Assembly (NCBI GenBank): GCA_045654885.1
Contig: JAZOOF010000041.1
Location: 1-62,604, forward strand
Source of the DNA: HGM04593 sp045654885
GTDB taxonomy: Bacteria; Bacteroidota; Bacteroidia; Bacteroidales; Bacteroidaceae
Length of the DNA: 62,604 nucleotides
Direction of reading: 5' to 3'
The notes under the pieces were generated by a model. The model saw nothing but the letters and a program-made list of their open reading frames with translations, searched no databases and was not told the origin of the DNA. The position numbers and the translations under genes are program-made. Shown piece after piece: positions 25,233-33,747 of this stretch (the stretch's first letter is position 1; every line of letters starts with the position of its first letter).

Positions 25233-26774
25233 TTATTTATTGCTTAACCATCCCTCTTTGCAAATTGTAACCATCCCTCCAAAATTGTTACCAATGAGTC
25301 TGCTGTGGTCATACGCTATTGCTCCTGTAAATTTCCACCCATTCAATCTCTTTGGAGTGTATACAACCTCTCCCATTGTACTCAGTTGGGTTAGAGGTTC
25401 GGGGAGCGGGTCCTCGTATGAGCCCCAGTGTTTAGTCCATGATGCCATTATCCGATAATTCAGTACTTCGCATGGTGTTCCGTTGAATCCTAAGTGATGT
25501 GAACGTATGCGAGAGTACGGCATTGTCATATTGGGCAGCTTGTTGTATAGTGGTGACAGAAAATGAGGGTTACACATTGACATTCCCCAATGTTGCCACG
25601 ACTGGTAGTAGCTGTGCGTGTAGTACCAATCCTTTCCGCCGGCCTGTCCCATCATGTCACCTGCCGGGTTCTGCAGTATCGGACCGCTTTGGTCGCGCGA
25701 TGTTATGAATTCGTATACAACAGTGTTCACCATCCTGTTTTTTGGAACTGTCAGTTCCAGGCCAAAAAGACCGTCTCGCCATGGAAGATATGTTACCCAC
25801 TTCTTTTCCCCTTCGCGATTATAGTGGTAGTCCAGGCCGAACAGTCCCGAGTGGTCCTCGTAGTAATGTTCGTAATATGCTTTTACTCTCCACTCATTGG
25901 TCTGGTAATTGACTGCAAGGTGCAGGCTGCCAAAAACGTTGCCATTGACGTTTGTCTGGTCCATCTCTGTCGACTCACTGCCGCCGGCCAATGGAATGAA
26001 GGCCTTGAAGTACTCCTTGTATGAGTGTGGCAAATCGTGGCGTATGATGTCGCCATCTGGGCGTTTTTCCCATACCCATCCACCGAATTGGGTGTACATT
26101 TCAAATCCCATCTCAATTGAGAACGGTGTCCTGCTCTGCTTGCCAATCTTCAGGAATGCTGTCTTTTCATGGAAAAGTACATTCTCGACATATCTGCTCC
26201 CTATTGGAGCGTTGCTCATGTGTGTGCGTTGGAAATGGTCGTCGGTCTGTCTGCCATAACTGAAGTGTCCTTTCACATGCACCCATTCGTTGAAAAGCCA
26301 GCGTGCTGTGGTGTATTCATTGATACCGAATCTTACTTGTGGTATTGGACGGGCATTGGGAGCGAAGGTGAGTCCGCCACCGCTTAGTGTCGGGTGCTTG
26401 CCCTCGGAGTATCGCTCCTTGCTGCCGATGCTCAATTCCCAGCAGTTGTACTTTACATCGGCATATAGCTGTTGTACGTAGAATGGCGACGAGTGATTCC
26501 AAGCGCCTGCAAGCTCAATGCCATATGCCCATGTGAATCCCGGCTTGTTGTCAAAGTCGCGGAACAGGCCTGCGCTAAGCTTGGTGCTGTAGTTCTGTAA
26601 AGAGGATAGGCCATGCTTGTTGCTTGTCAGCCAAAAGGGGGCATGCTCCCCTTTCGAAACTGTGGCTTCGGCTTGTATATCATATCTTATTTTCTCCCAT
26701 TCACTCTTTTGTGCCTGCATGGGGAGTGCAAGCATGAGAAAGATGGGGAGTAGCAGCTTAATGGCAATGTTCAT
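25233..26774 (-). CDS. Capsule assembly Wzi family protein
   Basis: A 513-residue outer-membrane protein with signal peptide (MNIAIKLLLPIFLMLALPMQAQ). The body is a chain of amphipathic beta-strands with many aromatic residues, as expected for an outer-membrane barrel. Typical family stretches are 'EHAPFWLTSNKHGLSSLQ' at the mature N-terminus, 'WELSIGSKERYSEGKHPTLS', 'QHWGMSMCNPHFLSPLYNK' and the C-terminal 'GNNFGGMVTICKEGW'. In E. coli, Wzi is a surface lectin that anchors capsule to the cell. Its place inside this polysaccharide locus, on the opposite strand, supports a surface-attachment role. Confidence 0.88.
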   Translation of the reverse strand: MNIAIKLLLPIFLMLALPMQAQKSEWEKIRYDIQAEATVSKGEHAPFWLTSNKHGLSSLQNYSTKLSAGLFRDFDNKPGFTWAYGIELAGAWNHSSPFYVQQLYADVKYNCWELSIGSKERYSEGKHPTLSGGGLTFAPNARPIPQVRFGINEYTTARWLFNEWVHVKGHFSYGRQTDDHFQRTHMSNAPIGSRYVENVLFHEKTAFLKIGKQSRTPFSIEMGFEMYTQFGGWVWEKRPDGDIIRHDLPHSYKEYFKAFIPLAGGSESTEMDQTNVNGNVFGSLHLAVNYQTNEWRVKAYYEHYYEDHSGLFGLDYHYNREGEKKWVTYLPWRDGLFGLELTVPKNRMVNTVVYEFITSRDQSGPILQNPAGDMMGQAGGKDWYYTHSYYQSWQHWGMSMCNPHFLSPLYNKLPNMTMPYSRIRSHHLGFNGTPCEVLNYRIMASWTKHWGSYEDPLPEPLTQLSTMGEVVYTPKRLNGWKFTGAIAYDHSRLIGNNFGGMVTICKEGWLSNK

Positions 26775-26802
26775 GTTTGTTCAGACTTCGCAATATATAA
26801 TA

Positions 26803-26810
26803 CAAATATA
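26803..26810 (-). promoter_or_regulatory. Predicted -7 element of the wzi-like operon
   Basis: On the minus strand this reads TATATTTG, a full match to TAnnTTTG, 28 bases upstream of the Wzi ATG. No clear -33 box. Confidence 0.45.
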
Positions 26811-26874
26811 GGCTGTTATTTTGTATTGCGGATATAAATTGTGTTGTTTTATTTTTTTTCTTACATATTGTTTT

Positions 26875-26882
26875 TAACTTTG
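26875..26882 (+). promoter_or_regulatory. Predicted -7 element before the GT4 gene
   Basis: TAACTTTG matches TAnnTTTG and lies 49 bases before the GTG start at 26932. The divergent gap to the Wzi-like gene thus holds one promoter for each side. Confidence 0.4.
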
Positions 26883-26931
26883 TGCGCCTTCGTAAAACAG
26901 CCAGGCAAATAATCATTAAAGCTCATAGACA

Positions 26932-28119
26932 GTGAAAGTTCTTATCGTCTCATTCTATTACGAACCCGAATTGGGAGCAGCTCCAAGCCGCATAACCAAT
27001 CTTGCCAGGGGGCTCAAGGCTTCGGGTGTGGATGTCGATGTGCTTACCTGTTTGCCAAATTATCCAAAAGGGAGAATATTTGACGGCTATCGTGGCCATT
27101 CCTCAATGAAAGAGCATATAGACGGAATCAATGTCTACCGTTATTGGACCTATGCCACCGTCTCAAAGAATCCGTTCAAACGTGTGCTTGCAATGACTGC
27201 CTATGCTGTCACAATGTGGTCTTTTGCTTTCAAACGTAAATTGATTAAAAGCTATGACCGTGTAATAGTGCAGTCGCCGCCAATTCTGGTATCGGTGTCG
27301 GCAATCACTTTGTTCAAAAAACTTTTCGGTAAAAAGGTGATTCTCAATGTCTCCGATTTATGGCCGGGCTCGGCTGTGGAATTGGGCTTTGTACGCAAGG
27401 ACAGTCTCTCATTCAAGGTACTGAGCCGTTTTGAAAAGTATATATACAGGAATGCCTACTCTGTGATGGGGCAGTCGCAGGAGATTGTAGAGCACGTAGA
27501 GACTATGTTCCAGGGGAAGAGAACATTCCTGTACCGCAATCTGCAACCTGCCGAAAATCAACCCGCTACGGTGAAACAGAAGAGTGGTGTTCTGAAAATT
27601 GTTTATGCCGGTCTGTTTGGCGTTGCACAAGATATGCTATCGTTGCTCAAATCTGTTGATTTCAAGGAACTTGGTGTTGAAATGCACCTCTATGGCGGTG
27701 GTAACCAGGTCGAGGCAATACAGGAGTATATAAAGGATGGCGACAAGAATATATGGTATCACGGTTACGTCTCCAAGCAACAGATGAATGAAGAGCTGAA
27801 GAAATATCACCTCTCCATCATACCTCTTGCGGCAGCCATTTACGGTGCTGTGCCATCAAAGATTTTTGACCTGTTGCCTGCGGGTATCCCAATCCTTTTC
27901 AGTGGAAATGGCGAAGGCGCACGTATTGTCGAGGAGTGCGGCTTTGGCCTTGTCTCGGAATATGGTGACTACAAGGCTCTTGAAAAGAATATCCGCGCTT
28001 TTGTAGAAATGTCCCCCGAGGAGTATGCCGCATACTCGGCAAATTGCTACAAAGCATCACTCGATGAATTCTCTTTCTCAAAGCAGCTTGAGCGCTTTGC
28101 CGGTTTCCTTGAGGAGTAA
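26932..28119 (+). CDS. Glycosyltransferase family 4 (WbuB-like)
   Basis: A 395-residue GT-B enzyme beginning with GTG at 26932. The N-terminus 'VLIVSFYYEPELGAAPSRI' and 'DVDVLTCLPNYPKGRIFDGYRG' is characteristic of the WbuB/WcaI group, which transfers amino- or deoxy-sugars in surface glycan synthesis. The C-terminal half has 'KIVYAGLFGVAQDM' and 'GAVPSKIFDLLPAGIPILFSG' for donor binding. It is the last gene of the polysaccharide region. Its stop codon is part of a hairpin shared with the convergent thioesterase gene. Confidence 0.88.
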   Translation: MKVLIVSFYYEPELGAAPSRITNLARGLKASGVDVDVLTCLPNYPKGRIFDGYRGHSSMKEHIDGINVYRYWTYATVSKNPFKRVLAMTAYAVTMWSFAFKRKLIKSYDRVIVQSPPILVSVSAITLFKKLFGKKVILNVSDLWPGSAVELGFVRKDSLSFKVLSRFEKYIYRNAYSVMGQSQEIVEHVETMFQGKRTFLYRNLQPAENQPATVKQKSGVLKIVYAGLFGVAQDMLSLLKSVDFKELGVEMHLYGGGNQVEAIQEYIKDGDKNIWYHGYVSKQQMNEELKKYHLSIIPLAAAIYGAVPSKIFDLLPAGIPILFSGNGEGARIVEECGFGLVSEYGDYKALEKNIRAFVEMSPEEYAAYSANCYKASLDEFSFSKQLERFAGFLEE

Positions 28120-28132
28120 CCGTTTACTCCTC
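28111..28132. terminator. Hairpin overlapping both convergent stop codons
   Basis: A perfect 9-base inverted repeat (28111-28119 and 28124-28132, loop 28120-28123) contains the stop codons of the GT4 gene and of the thioesterase gene. Each arm encodes the identical C-terminus Glu-Glu-stop. It could end both transcripts, though no T-run follows on either side. Confidence 0.55.
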
Positions 28133-28600
28133 AACCTCGCATCCGTTGAACATGAAATCCTTTTCGGCTACATCCTTGGGGAAGGTGTAGTATGTCATCT
28201 CGGCACTTGAGCGCACTTCACCGTCATATATTATCTCGGCCTCAATGAACACAAACATGCGCTTCACCTCCTTCACGCGGCCGCGTATCTCAAGAGTGAT
28301 GTTCTCACCGGTGGGGATTGGCTTTCTGTACTTCATATTCAGGCTTGTGGTCATTCCCGATGTCTGGAACTTGCGGGCAATTATCCAACCGCCGAGCTCG
28401 TCGAGCAGTGTCGCCTGTATTCCGCCATGCAGCGTGTCCAGCCATCCCTGGTAGTTGCTGCCGGGTGTCCACAGTGATACAATCTCCTCCCCGTCCTCAT
28501 AGAACTCCATCTTCAGTCCGCAAGGGTTTGTGGGTGCGCAGGCAAAACAGTTATAACCTTTATCGGTCAAATCAATCCAAGGATTCTTTATCTTCTTCAT
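28124..28600 (-). CDS. PaaI-type hotdog thioesterase
   Basis: A 158-residue cytoplasmic protein starting at ATG 28600. It has the 4HBT hotdog pattern: 'HGGIQATLLDELGGWI' with the central helix and catalytic acidic residue, preceded by a 'WLDTL' strand, and 'TSLNMKYRKPIPTGENI' followed by 'EIIYDGEVRSSAEMTYYTF'. An N-terminal 'CFACAPTNPCGLKMEF' motif is seen in many PaaI-like thioesterases. It likely hydrolyses an acyl-CoA. It stands alone between a divergent TraB gene and a convergent GT4 gene. Confidence 0.85.
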   Translation of the reverse strand: MKKIKNPWIDLTDKGYNCFACAPTNPCGLKMEFYEDGEEIVSLWTPGSNYQGWLDTLHGGIQATLLDELGGWIIARKFQTSGMTTSLNMKYRKPIPTGENITLEIRGRVKEVKRMFVFIEAEIIYDGEVRSSAEMTYYTFPKDVAEKDFMFNGCEVEE

Positions 28601-28708
28601 AATATTCACTTTGAAACGTTTATGCAAAATTAAGCATTGTTTGTGTTTTGCTGCCCATTTGTTGTGCTTATTTAGACTTTCTTAATACTAAGCATCTTGT
28701 TTTGAACA

Positions 28709-28736
28709 TTGTTGTTGCATTTTTTTACTATCTTCG
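28709..28736 (+). promoter_or_regulatory. Promoter of the TraB/GumN gene
   Basis: TTG at 28709-28711 and TATCTTCG at 28729-28736 are 17 bases apart, slightly short for a Bacteroides promoter. The -7 box is 21 bases before the start codon. Confidence 0.45.
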
Positions 28737-28757
28737 CCAATATTAAATTCAACTATC

Positions 28758-29663
28758 ATGAAAAAGATTTTTCTATCCCTTCTTTTGGCAATAGCCTCAA
28801 CAGTTGCCTGCAACGCACAGTTGCTATATAAGATTTCGCACAAGAACATTGAAAAGCCTTCTTATATAGTGGGAACATATCATCTTGCTCCTGCGTCGTT
28901 CATTGATTCAATTCCCGGTGCGAATGCTGCACTTGCTGCAGTGGATGTTGTCTGCGGCGAGGTTGTGATGAGCGAAATGGAGAGCCGCGAGAACCAGAAG
29001 AGAGTGAAGAAGGCAATAATGTTGCCCGACGGCAAGTCGCTCACCGATATCCTTACCGCCGACGAGATGCAACGTCTCAATGCATATATGGATGGACTTT
29101 TGGGAATGAACCTCAACAATCCTATTCTCAAGAGCCAGATGGGCAAGATGACACCAATGGCACTCTCTACCCAGTTGCAGTTGGTGCAGTACATGAAGCT
29201 CACTCCCAAGTTCAACCCGATGAAACTCATCGATGCCCATTTCCAGAATGCAGCCAAAAAGGCCGGCAAGCAGGTTAAAGGTTTGGAAACCGTTGATTTC
29301 CAGATAGAGACATTATACTTGGGCGCTACCATTGAAAGACAGAAACAGCAGCTCTTCTGTATGGTTGACAACGATGAGTATTATACATTGCAGATGAAGG
29401 AACTTGCAGCCGCATACTTTGCACAGGATATGCAGGCTCTGTTGCAGGTTACAGAAGAGAAGATGGGTAATTCATGTGACAGCACCCCCGAGGAAGAGGA
29501 GGCACTTATATATGGCCGCAATGCAGCTTGGGCCGAGAAGATGCCAGCAATGATGGATGGAGCCTCTACGTTGTTTGTTGTAGGTGCAGCCCACCTGCCC
29601 GGCGAAAAAGGTGTGCTTGAACTTTTGACGGCGAAAGGCTACACCATTGAGGCCGTGAAGTGA
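28758..29663 (+). CDS. TraB/GumN family exported protein
   Basis: A 301-residue protein with signal peptide (MKKIFLSLLLAIASTVACNAQ). The family motifs are 'SYIVGTYHLAPASF' at the mature N-terminus, with the metal-binding His, 'VVCGEVVM' (Glu), and the C-terminal 'FVVGAAHLPGEKGVLELL' with 'GAAHL'. TraB/GumN proteins are putative metal-dependent proteases or erythromycin-esterase-like hydrolases; GumN is linked to xanthan gum loci in Xanthomonas. It is monocistronic with its own promoter and terminator. Activity not proven. Confidence 0.9.
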   Translation: MKKIFLSLLLAIASTVACNAQLLYKISHKNIEKPSYIVGTYHLAPASFIDSIPGANAALAAVDVVCGEVVMSEMESRENQKRVKKAIMLPDGKSLTDILTADEMQRLNAYMDGLLGMNLNNPILKSQMGKMTPMALSTQLQLVQYMKLTPKFNPMKLIDAHFQNAAKKAGKQVKGLETVDFQIETLYLGATIERQKQQLFCMVDNDEYYTLQMKELAAAYFAQDMQALLQVTEEKMGNSCDSTPEEEEALIYGRNAAWAEKMPAMMDGASTLFVVGAAHLPGEKGVLELLTAKGYTIEAVK

Positions 29664-29690
29664 AATAACATTTGAATTATTATGTTGCTC

Positions 29691-29730
29691 AGAGACTGTC
29701 CCGCTGCGGGATGGTCTCTCTTCTTTTTTA
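29691..29730 (+). terminator. Intrinsic terminator
   Basis: Stem AGAGAC..TCCCG with CGGGA..GTCTCT (29691-29719) and a T-rich tail, 27 bases after the TraB/GumN stop codon. Confidence 0.85.
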
Positions 29731-29829
29731 TTGTTAGTCATTTGTATCTACCATATGCACTTTCCAATGGCGATTTGTTGCTAACAAGCAGCCATTATTG
29801 TATGTTGCTATTTTCGTTATTTTTTGTAA

Positions 29830-29860
29830 TTGAGTCCGTTCATTAATGTCCGTAATTTTG
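29830..29860 (+). promoter_or_regulatory. Promoter of the xusABC-like operon
   Basis: TTG at 29830-29832 and TAATTTTG at 29853-29860 are 20 bases apart, a good Bacteroides-type promoter, 20 bases before the ATG at 29881. I saw no sequence close to a Fur box. Confidence 0.6.
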
Positions 29861-29880
29861 CATCGGATAAAAGATACGTA

Positions 29881-32268
29881 ATGAACAGATTTTTACACTT
29901 GGTATTCACTATTGCAATAATGGCGATGTCTGCATTGCCTTCGGTTGCCAATAATCTGAAATTGTATGGCAAGGTAACGGCAAGGGGCGAGGGCGCTGTG
30001 CCATTTGCCACTATTGGTGTTGAAGGAGGCAAATTCGGGACCTATGCCAATGATAACGGCGATTATGAACTCGAATTGCCTTTGGGGCGCTACGTGCTTG
30101 TCTTTACAGCCATGGGATACGAGCCGATACGTAAAGAGGTATATGCCGATGAAAAACTTCAATTGGAGTATAATGTGGAGTTGCAGTCATCGGAACAGTT
30201 GCTTGATGATGTGGTGGTGACGGAATCCTCTGCGGGGCTCTCCAGCCTTAGGAATTCGGCCTATAACGTTGTTGCACTCGATACAAAGGGGTTCCAAAAC
30301 AGCACGGGCAACCTCAGTGACATCCTGTCAAAATCACCTGGTGTCAGGTTGCGCGAGTCGGGCGGCGAGGGCTCGGGCATCAACCTTATGCTCGACGGCT
30401 TCAGCGGTAAGCACATAAAGGTTTTCATTGACGGTGTACCACAGGAGGGTGTCGGCGCATCGTTTGGCCTTAACAATATCCCTGTGAATCTTGCCGAGAG
30501 GATTGAGGTCTATCGCGGTGTGGTGCCGGTTCAGTTCGGTGCCGATGCCATGGGCGGCGTGGTGAATATTGTGACCAACAGTGTCCGGGAGGGGTGGAAC
30601 CTTGATGCATCCTACTCTTATGGTTCGTTCAATACCCACAAGTCCTTTATAAACTTCGGCAAGGTACACCGCAATGGTTTGAAGTACGAGCTCAATATAT
30701 TCCAGAACTACTCCGACAACAATTATACCATAAATGCCCCTGTTGAGGATTTTGAAACAGGAAGCATTGAAAAGAAAAGACTATACAGCGTCGAGCGTTT
30801 CAATGATACCTATCACAATGAGGCTGCAACATTCAAGGTGGGTGTAGTCGGCAAAAGTTGGGCCGACCGCCTGATGCTGGGCATAGGGCTTTCACAGATG
30901 TACAAGGAGGTGCAGACCGGTGTGCGCCAGGAGATTGTTTATGGCCAAAAGCATCGCAGGAGCCATTCTCTCATGCCCTCTTTGGAGTATGGCAAGCGAA
31001 ACTTGCTGTTCAATGGCCTTGACCTCTCGGCATCGCTCAACTATAATCGCAATGTCTCTACAAATATCGACACGGCTTCCTGTAAATATAACTGGTTCGG
31101 TGAGACAAAAAAGTTGAACGGCCGGGGCGAGCAGTCGTTGCAGCATCTGCAGTCAAATAATGAGAACTGGAATCTGGCGGCAAACATCAATTATTCGCCC
31201 GGCATTTCCCACAGGCACCTCTTCACGCTGAACTATCTTTTCAGTGCATTCAGGCGCAGCAATACATCGCTGCTGCTTCCACAGGTGGTTGAGGACCCCA
31301 TTGATAAACTCACACACAAGAATATCGTAGGCCTTTCCTATCGGCTTACACCGTCCGAGAGGTGGAACATAACCGCTTTCGGTAAATATTATAATGTTTT
31401 TGTCCAGGGGCCTGTGGCAACAACAAGCAATGCCGATGAGTTTGTGAGCAACGCTCGTGCAATGGATGCTGTTGGCTATGGAGCTGCAGGAACATATTTC
31501 ATTTTGCCTCAATTGCAGGTCAAGCTATCCTACGAAAAGGCATGCCGTATGCCAACCATTGAGGAGATGTTCGGAGACGAGGATTTGGAGCAGGGTGAGT
31601 TCGGGCTGAAACCGGAGAGAAGCCACAATGTCAATTTGAATGTGGGTTATAATGGCAAGTTCGGTAAGCACGTTTTTTTTGCCGATGCCGGGCTGGTTCT
31701 TCGCGATACACGCGATTACATCCAACGTAATATTGTTGACCTCAGCGGTGGCAAGTCTGCTGCTACATATATAAATTATGGAAAGGTGCTCACAAAAGGG
31801 TATAATGTCACACTGCGCTACACTTGGGACAAGCTGCTCTCAATAGGTGGCAACTTCACCGATATGAGAGTACTCGACAATATGAAGACTGCCATTGGCA
31901 GTTCTGTGCCTAATCTTGGTTATGGCGAGAAAATGCCCAATCTGCCGTCAATGTTTGCCGATTTTGATGTGACGCTCTACTGGCATGGACTTGGAGGCAA
32001 GGATAATCTGCTCACATTTACCTACGATGGGCAGTATGTGCAGGAGTTCAGCTACTATTCGGCAAGGATTGGTTCCAACAAAGGCGATTATATGGTCCCT
32101 GACCAACTGTCGCACAATATCTCACTTGTGTATTCATTGAAGAGCGGGCGTTACAATATAGCGCTTGAGTGCAGGAACGTGACCGACGAGCGCCTGTATG
32201 ACAATTTCAGCCTGCAGAAACCCGGCCGTGCTTTTTATGCAAAGTTCCGTGTTAAATTGGGGAAATGA
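29881..32268 (+). CDS. xusA: TonB-dependent receptor, XusA-like siderophore receptor
   Basis: A 795-residue outer-membrane receptor starting at ATG 29881 with signal peptide (MNRFLHLVFTIAIMAMSALPSVA). Residues 28-110 are a carboxypeptidase-D-like regulatory domain ('LYGKVTARGEGAVPFATIGV'), followed by the plug ('LSDILSKSPGVRLRESGG', 'FIDGVPQEGVGASFGLNNI', 'IEVYRGVVPVQFGADAMGG') and a 22-strand-type barrel ending in an aromatic-rich strand. It is followed by a DUF4374 lipoprotein and a PepSY membrane protein. This order is that of xusABC, the xenosiderophore uptake system of Bacteroides thetaiotaomicron. The receptor class is certain; the ligand (ferric catecholate such as enterobactin) is inferred from that system. 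Confidence 0.8.
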   Translation: MNRFLHLVFTIAIMAMSALPSVANNLKLYGKVTARGEGAVPFATIGVEGGKFGTYANDNGDYELELPLGRYVLVFTAMGYEPIRKEVYADEKLQLEYNVELQSSEQLLDDVVVTESSAGLSSLRNSAYNVVALDTKGFQNSTGNLSDILSKSPGVRLRESGGEGSGINLMLDGFSGKHIKVFIDGVPQEGVGASFGLNNIPVNLAERIEVYRGVVPVQFGADAMGGVVNIVTNSVREGWNLDASYSYGSFNTHKSFINFGKVHRNGLKYELNIFQNYSDNNYTINAPVEDFETGSIEKKRLYSVERFNDTYHNEAATFKVGVVGKSWADRLMLGIGLSQMYKEVQTGVRQEIVYGQKHRRSHSLMPSLEYGKRNLLFNGLDLSASLNYNRNVSTNIDTASCKYNWFGETKKLNGRGEQSLQHLQSNNENWNLAANINYSPGISHRHLFTLNYLFSAFRRSNTSLLLPQVVEDPIDKLTHKNIVGLSYRLTPSERWNITAFGKYYNVFVQGPVATTSNADEFVSNARAMDAVGYGAAGTYFILPQLQVKLSYEKACRMPTIEEMFGDEDLEQGEFGLKPERSHNVNLNVGYNGKFGKHVFFADAGLVLRDTRDYIQRNIVDLSGGKSAATYINYGKVLTKGYNVTLRYTWDKLLSIGGNFTDMRVLDNMKTAIGSSVPNLGYGEKMPNLPSMFADFDVTLYWHGLGGKDNLLTFTYDGQYVQEFSYYSARIGSNKGDYMVPDQLSHNISLVYSLKSGRYNIALECRNVTDERLYDNFSLQKPGRAFYAKFRVKLGK

Positions 32269-32290
32269 TTAATTTATAAAACTTAATTAT

Positions 32291-33679
32291 ATGAATAGAT
32301 TTATTACAAAAACATCACTTGCAGTGTTGCTTGCAACAACACTTTTTACCTCGTGTGAAAATGAGAATGATGGTGATATCACACCGCCATCGGGAGGTGC
32401 AAGACCCTATGTCATTGCAGCAACCGTTACAATGTCGAACAACAGCACCCCGGTGCTGCTCACAGCCGCCTCACTCGACGAGGGTACAATATCCCCGGTA
32501 CATAACGGTACTGTGACCGATGAGGCTACGTATTGGGTGTTTCACGGTACAGAATATCTATATGGTCTTGCCTATAATCAGGGCAATGCCGGCTTGACCC
32601 GTTCGTATGTCCTGGACAAGGATTACAACATCATTGCGCGTGACAGGGAGTATGCCGTGAATCGCTTTACAACCTATGGCATGTATGATAACTATATACT
32701 GACAACATCAACCGGCAATGGTGCCGAGGAGTGGGCCGACGAGAATGGCTTCTTGCCCAAAATGTTCCTTGTCTCTTATCTTGACACAAAGGCCGAAACC
32801 TACCGCTCGAGTGAGGCAAGCGAGGAGTATCTGTCCGAGAATTTTCTCGGTAATGGCGAGTTCGTCACCATGTCGGGCTTCCAACAACGTGGCGAAAAAC
32901 TCTTTGCTGCGGTTGTGCCAATGGGCTTGAGCCAATATGGAGCGGTTGCCGACGGTGGCAAGTGGGTGAAATACCCCCATCTTGTAAAGACCGAGGATGG
33001 CGGTACAAACAGCAGCTCCTATAAGAAGGGCGAACTGCAGTGGACACAGTACCCCAATGAGTGCCACGTGGCAATCTTTGATGACGAGACGCTTACAACA
33101 AAAAAGGTGATTACCACCGACAGGATAAGTTATGCGTCAGGCCGTTTCAAATCACAGTATTACCAGATGATTTGGGCAACCGAGAATGGCGATGTCTATC
33201 TCTTCTCGCCCTCATATGCAAAGACCATGACCGATGAGAACCAACGTACAGTGCTGCCTGCCGGTGTTGTGCGCATAAAGTCGGGCGAAGAGGTGTTCGA
33301 CAACGATTATTATGTGAATATAGAGGCTCTGTCGGGCGGTCGCTCGTTCCTGCGTTCATGGTATGTGGGCGACGGTAATTTCCTGTTGCAGATGTATGAT
33401 GCACCTCTTGTTCCCGGCAGCAGTGCGCCCACAGCCATGAGTCTTGCAATATTCAATGTCAATGATGCGACACTGAAGTTTGTTGAAGGGTTGCCACAGA
33501 CATTGTCGGCTTTCGGAAAGACTCCTTACATGGAGAACGGTTATGCATATATGCCGGTGACTGTTACCGACGACTATCCTGCGATATACAGGATAGACCC
33601 TTCGGATGCTACAGCTGTCAAAGGTGCGGTCTTTGAGGTTACGTCGCTTGACGGCATAGGCAAATTGTTTCCACAATAG
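32291..33679 (+). CDS. xusB: DUF4374 surface lipoprotein, XusB-like
   Basis: A 462-residue lipoprotein with signal 'MNRFITKTSLAVLLATTLFTSC' and acylated Cys at residue 22, followed by 'ENENDGD', an acidic stretch like surface-export signals of Bacteroidota. The rest looks like the DUF4374 beta-propeller: 'RPYVIAATVTMSNNSTPVLL', 'TYWVFHGTEYLYGLAYNQG', 'YTPEC'-free repeats of 'tYgmYDNYILTTST', 'FVTMSGFQQRGEKLFAAVVP'. In B. thetaiotaomicron, XusB binds ferric siderophore at the surface and passes it to XusA. It lies 22 bases after the receptor gene. Confidence 0.78.
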   Translation: MNRFITKTSLAVLLATTLFTSCENENDGDITPPSGGARPYVIAATVTMSNNSTPVLLTAASLDEGTISPVHNGTVTDEATYWVFHGTEYLYGLAYNQGNAGLTRSYVLDKDYNIIARDREYAVNRFTTYGMYDNYILTTSTGNGAEEWADENGFLPKMFLVSYLDTKAETYRSSEASEEYLSENFLGNGEFVTMSGFQQRGEKLFAAVVPMGLSQYGAVADGGKWVKYPHLVKTEDGGTNSSSYKKGELQWTQYPNECHVAIFDDETLTTKKVITTDRISYASGRFKSQYYQMIWATENGDVYLFSPSYAKTMTDENQRTVLPAGVVRIKSGEEVFDNDYYVNIEALSGGRSFLRSWYVGDGNFLLQMYDAPLVPGSSAPTAMSLAIFNVNDATLKFVEGLPQTLSAFGKTPYMENGYAYMPVTVTDDYPAIYRIDPSDATAVKGAVFEVTSLDGIGKLFPQ

Positions 33680-33702
33680 TATCGGGTAATGGAAAAATAT
33701 GA

Positions 33703-33710
33703 TATCTTTG
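33703..33710 (+). promoter_or_regulatory. Possible internal -7 element before the PepSY gene
   Basis: TATCTTTG matches the -7 consensus in the 68-base gap between the DUF4374 and PepSY genes. No -33 box stands at the right distance, so it may be fortuitous. Confidence 0.25.
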
Positions 33711-33747
33711 CGGAAATGGACGTTATAATAGATAAAGAATAAGATAG

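Noticed and set aside
29664..29880. Fur-box search before the xus-like operon.
   Set aside because: I found no sequence close to the GATAATGATAATCATTATC pattern; this is not proof of absence.
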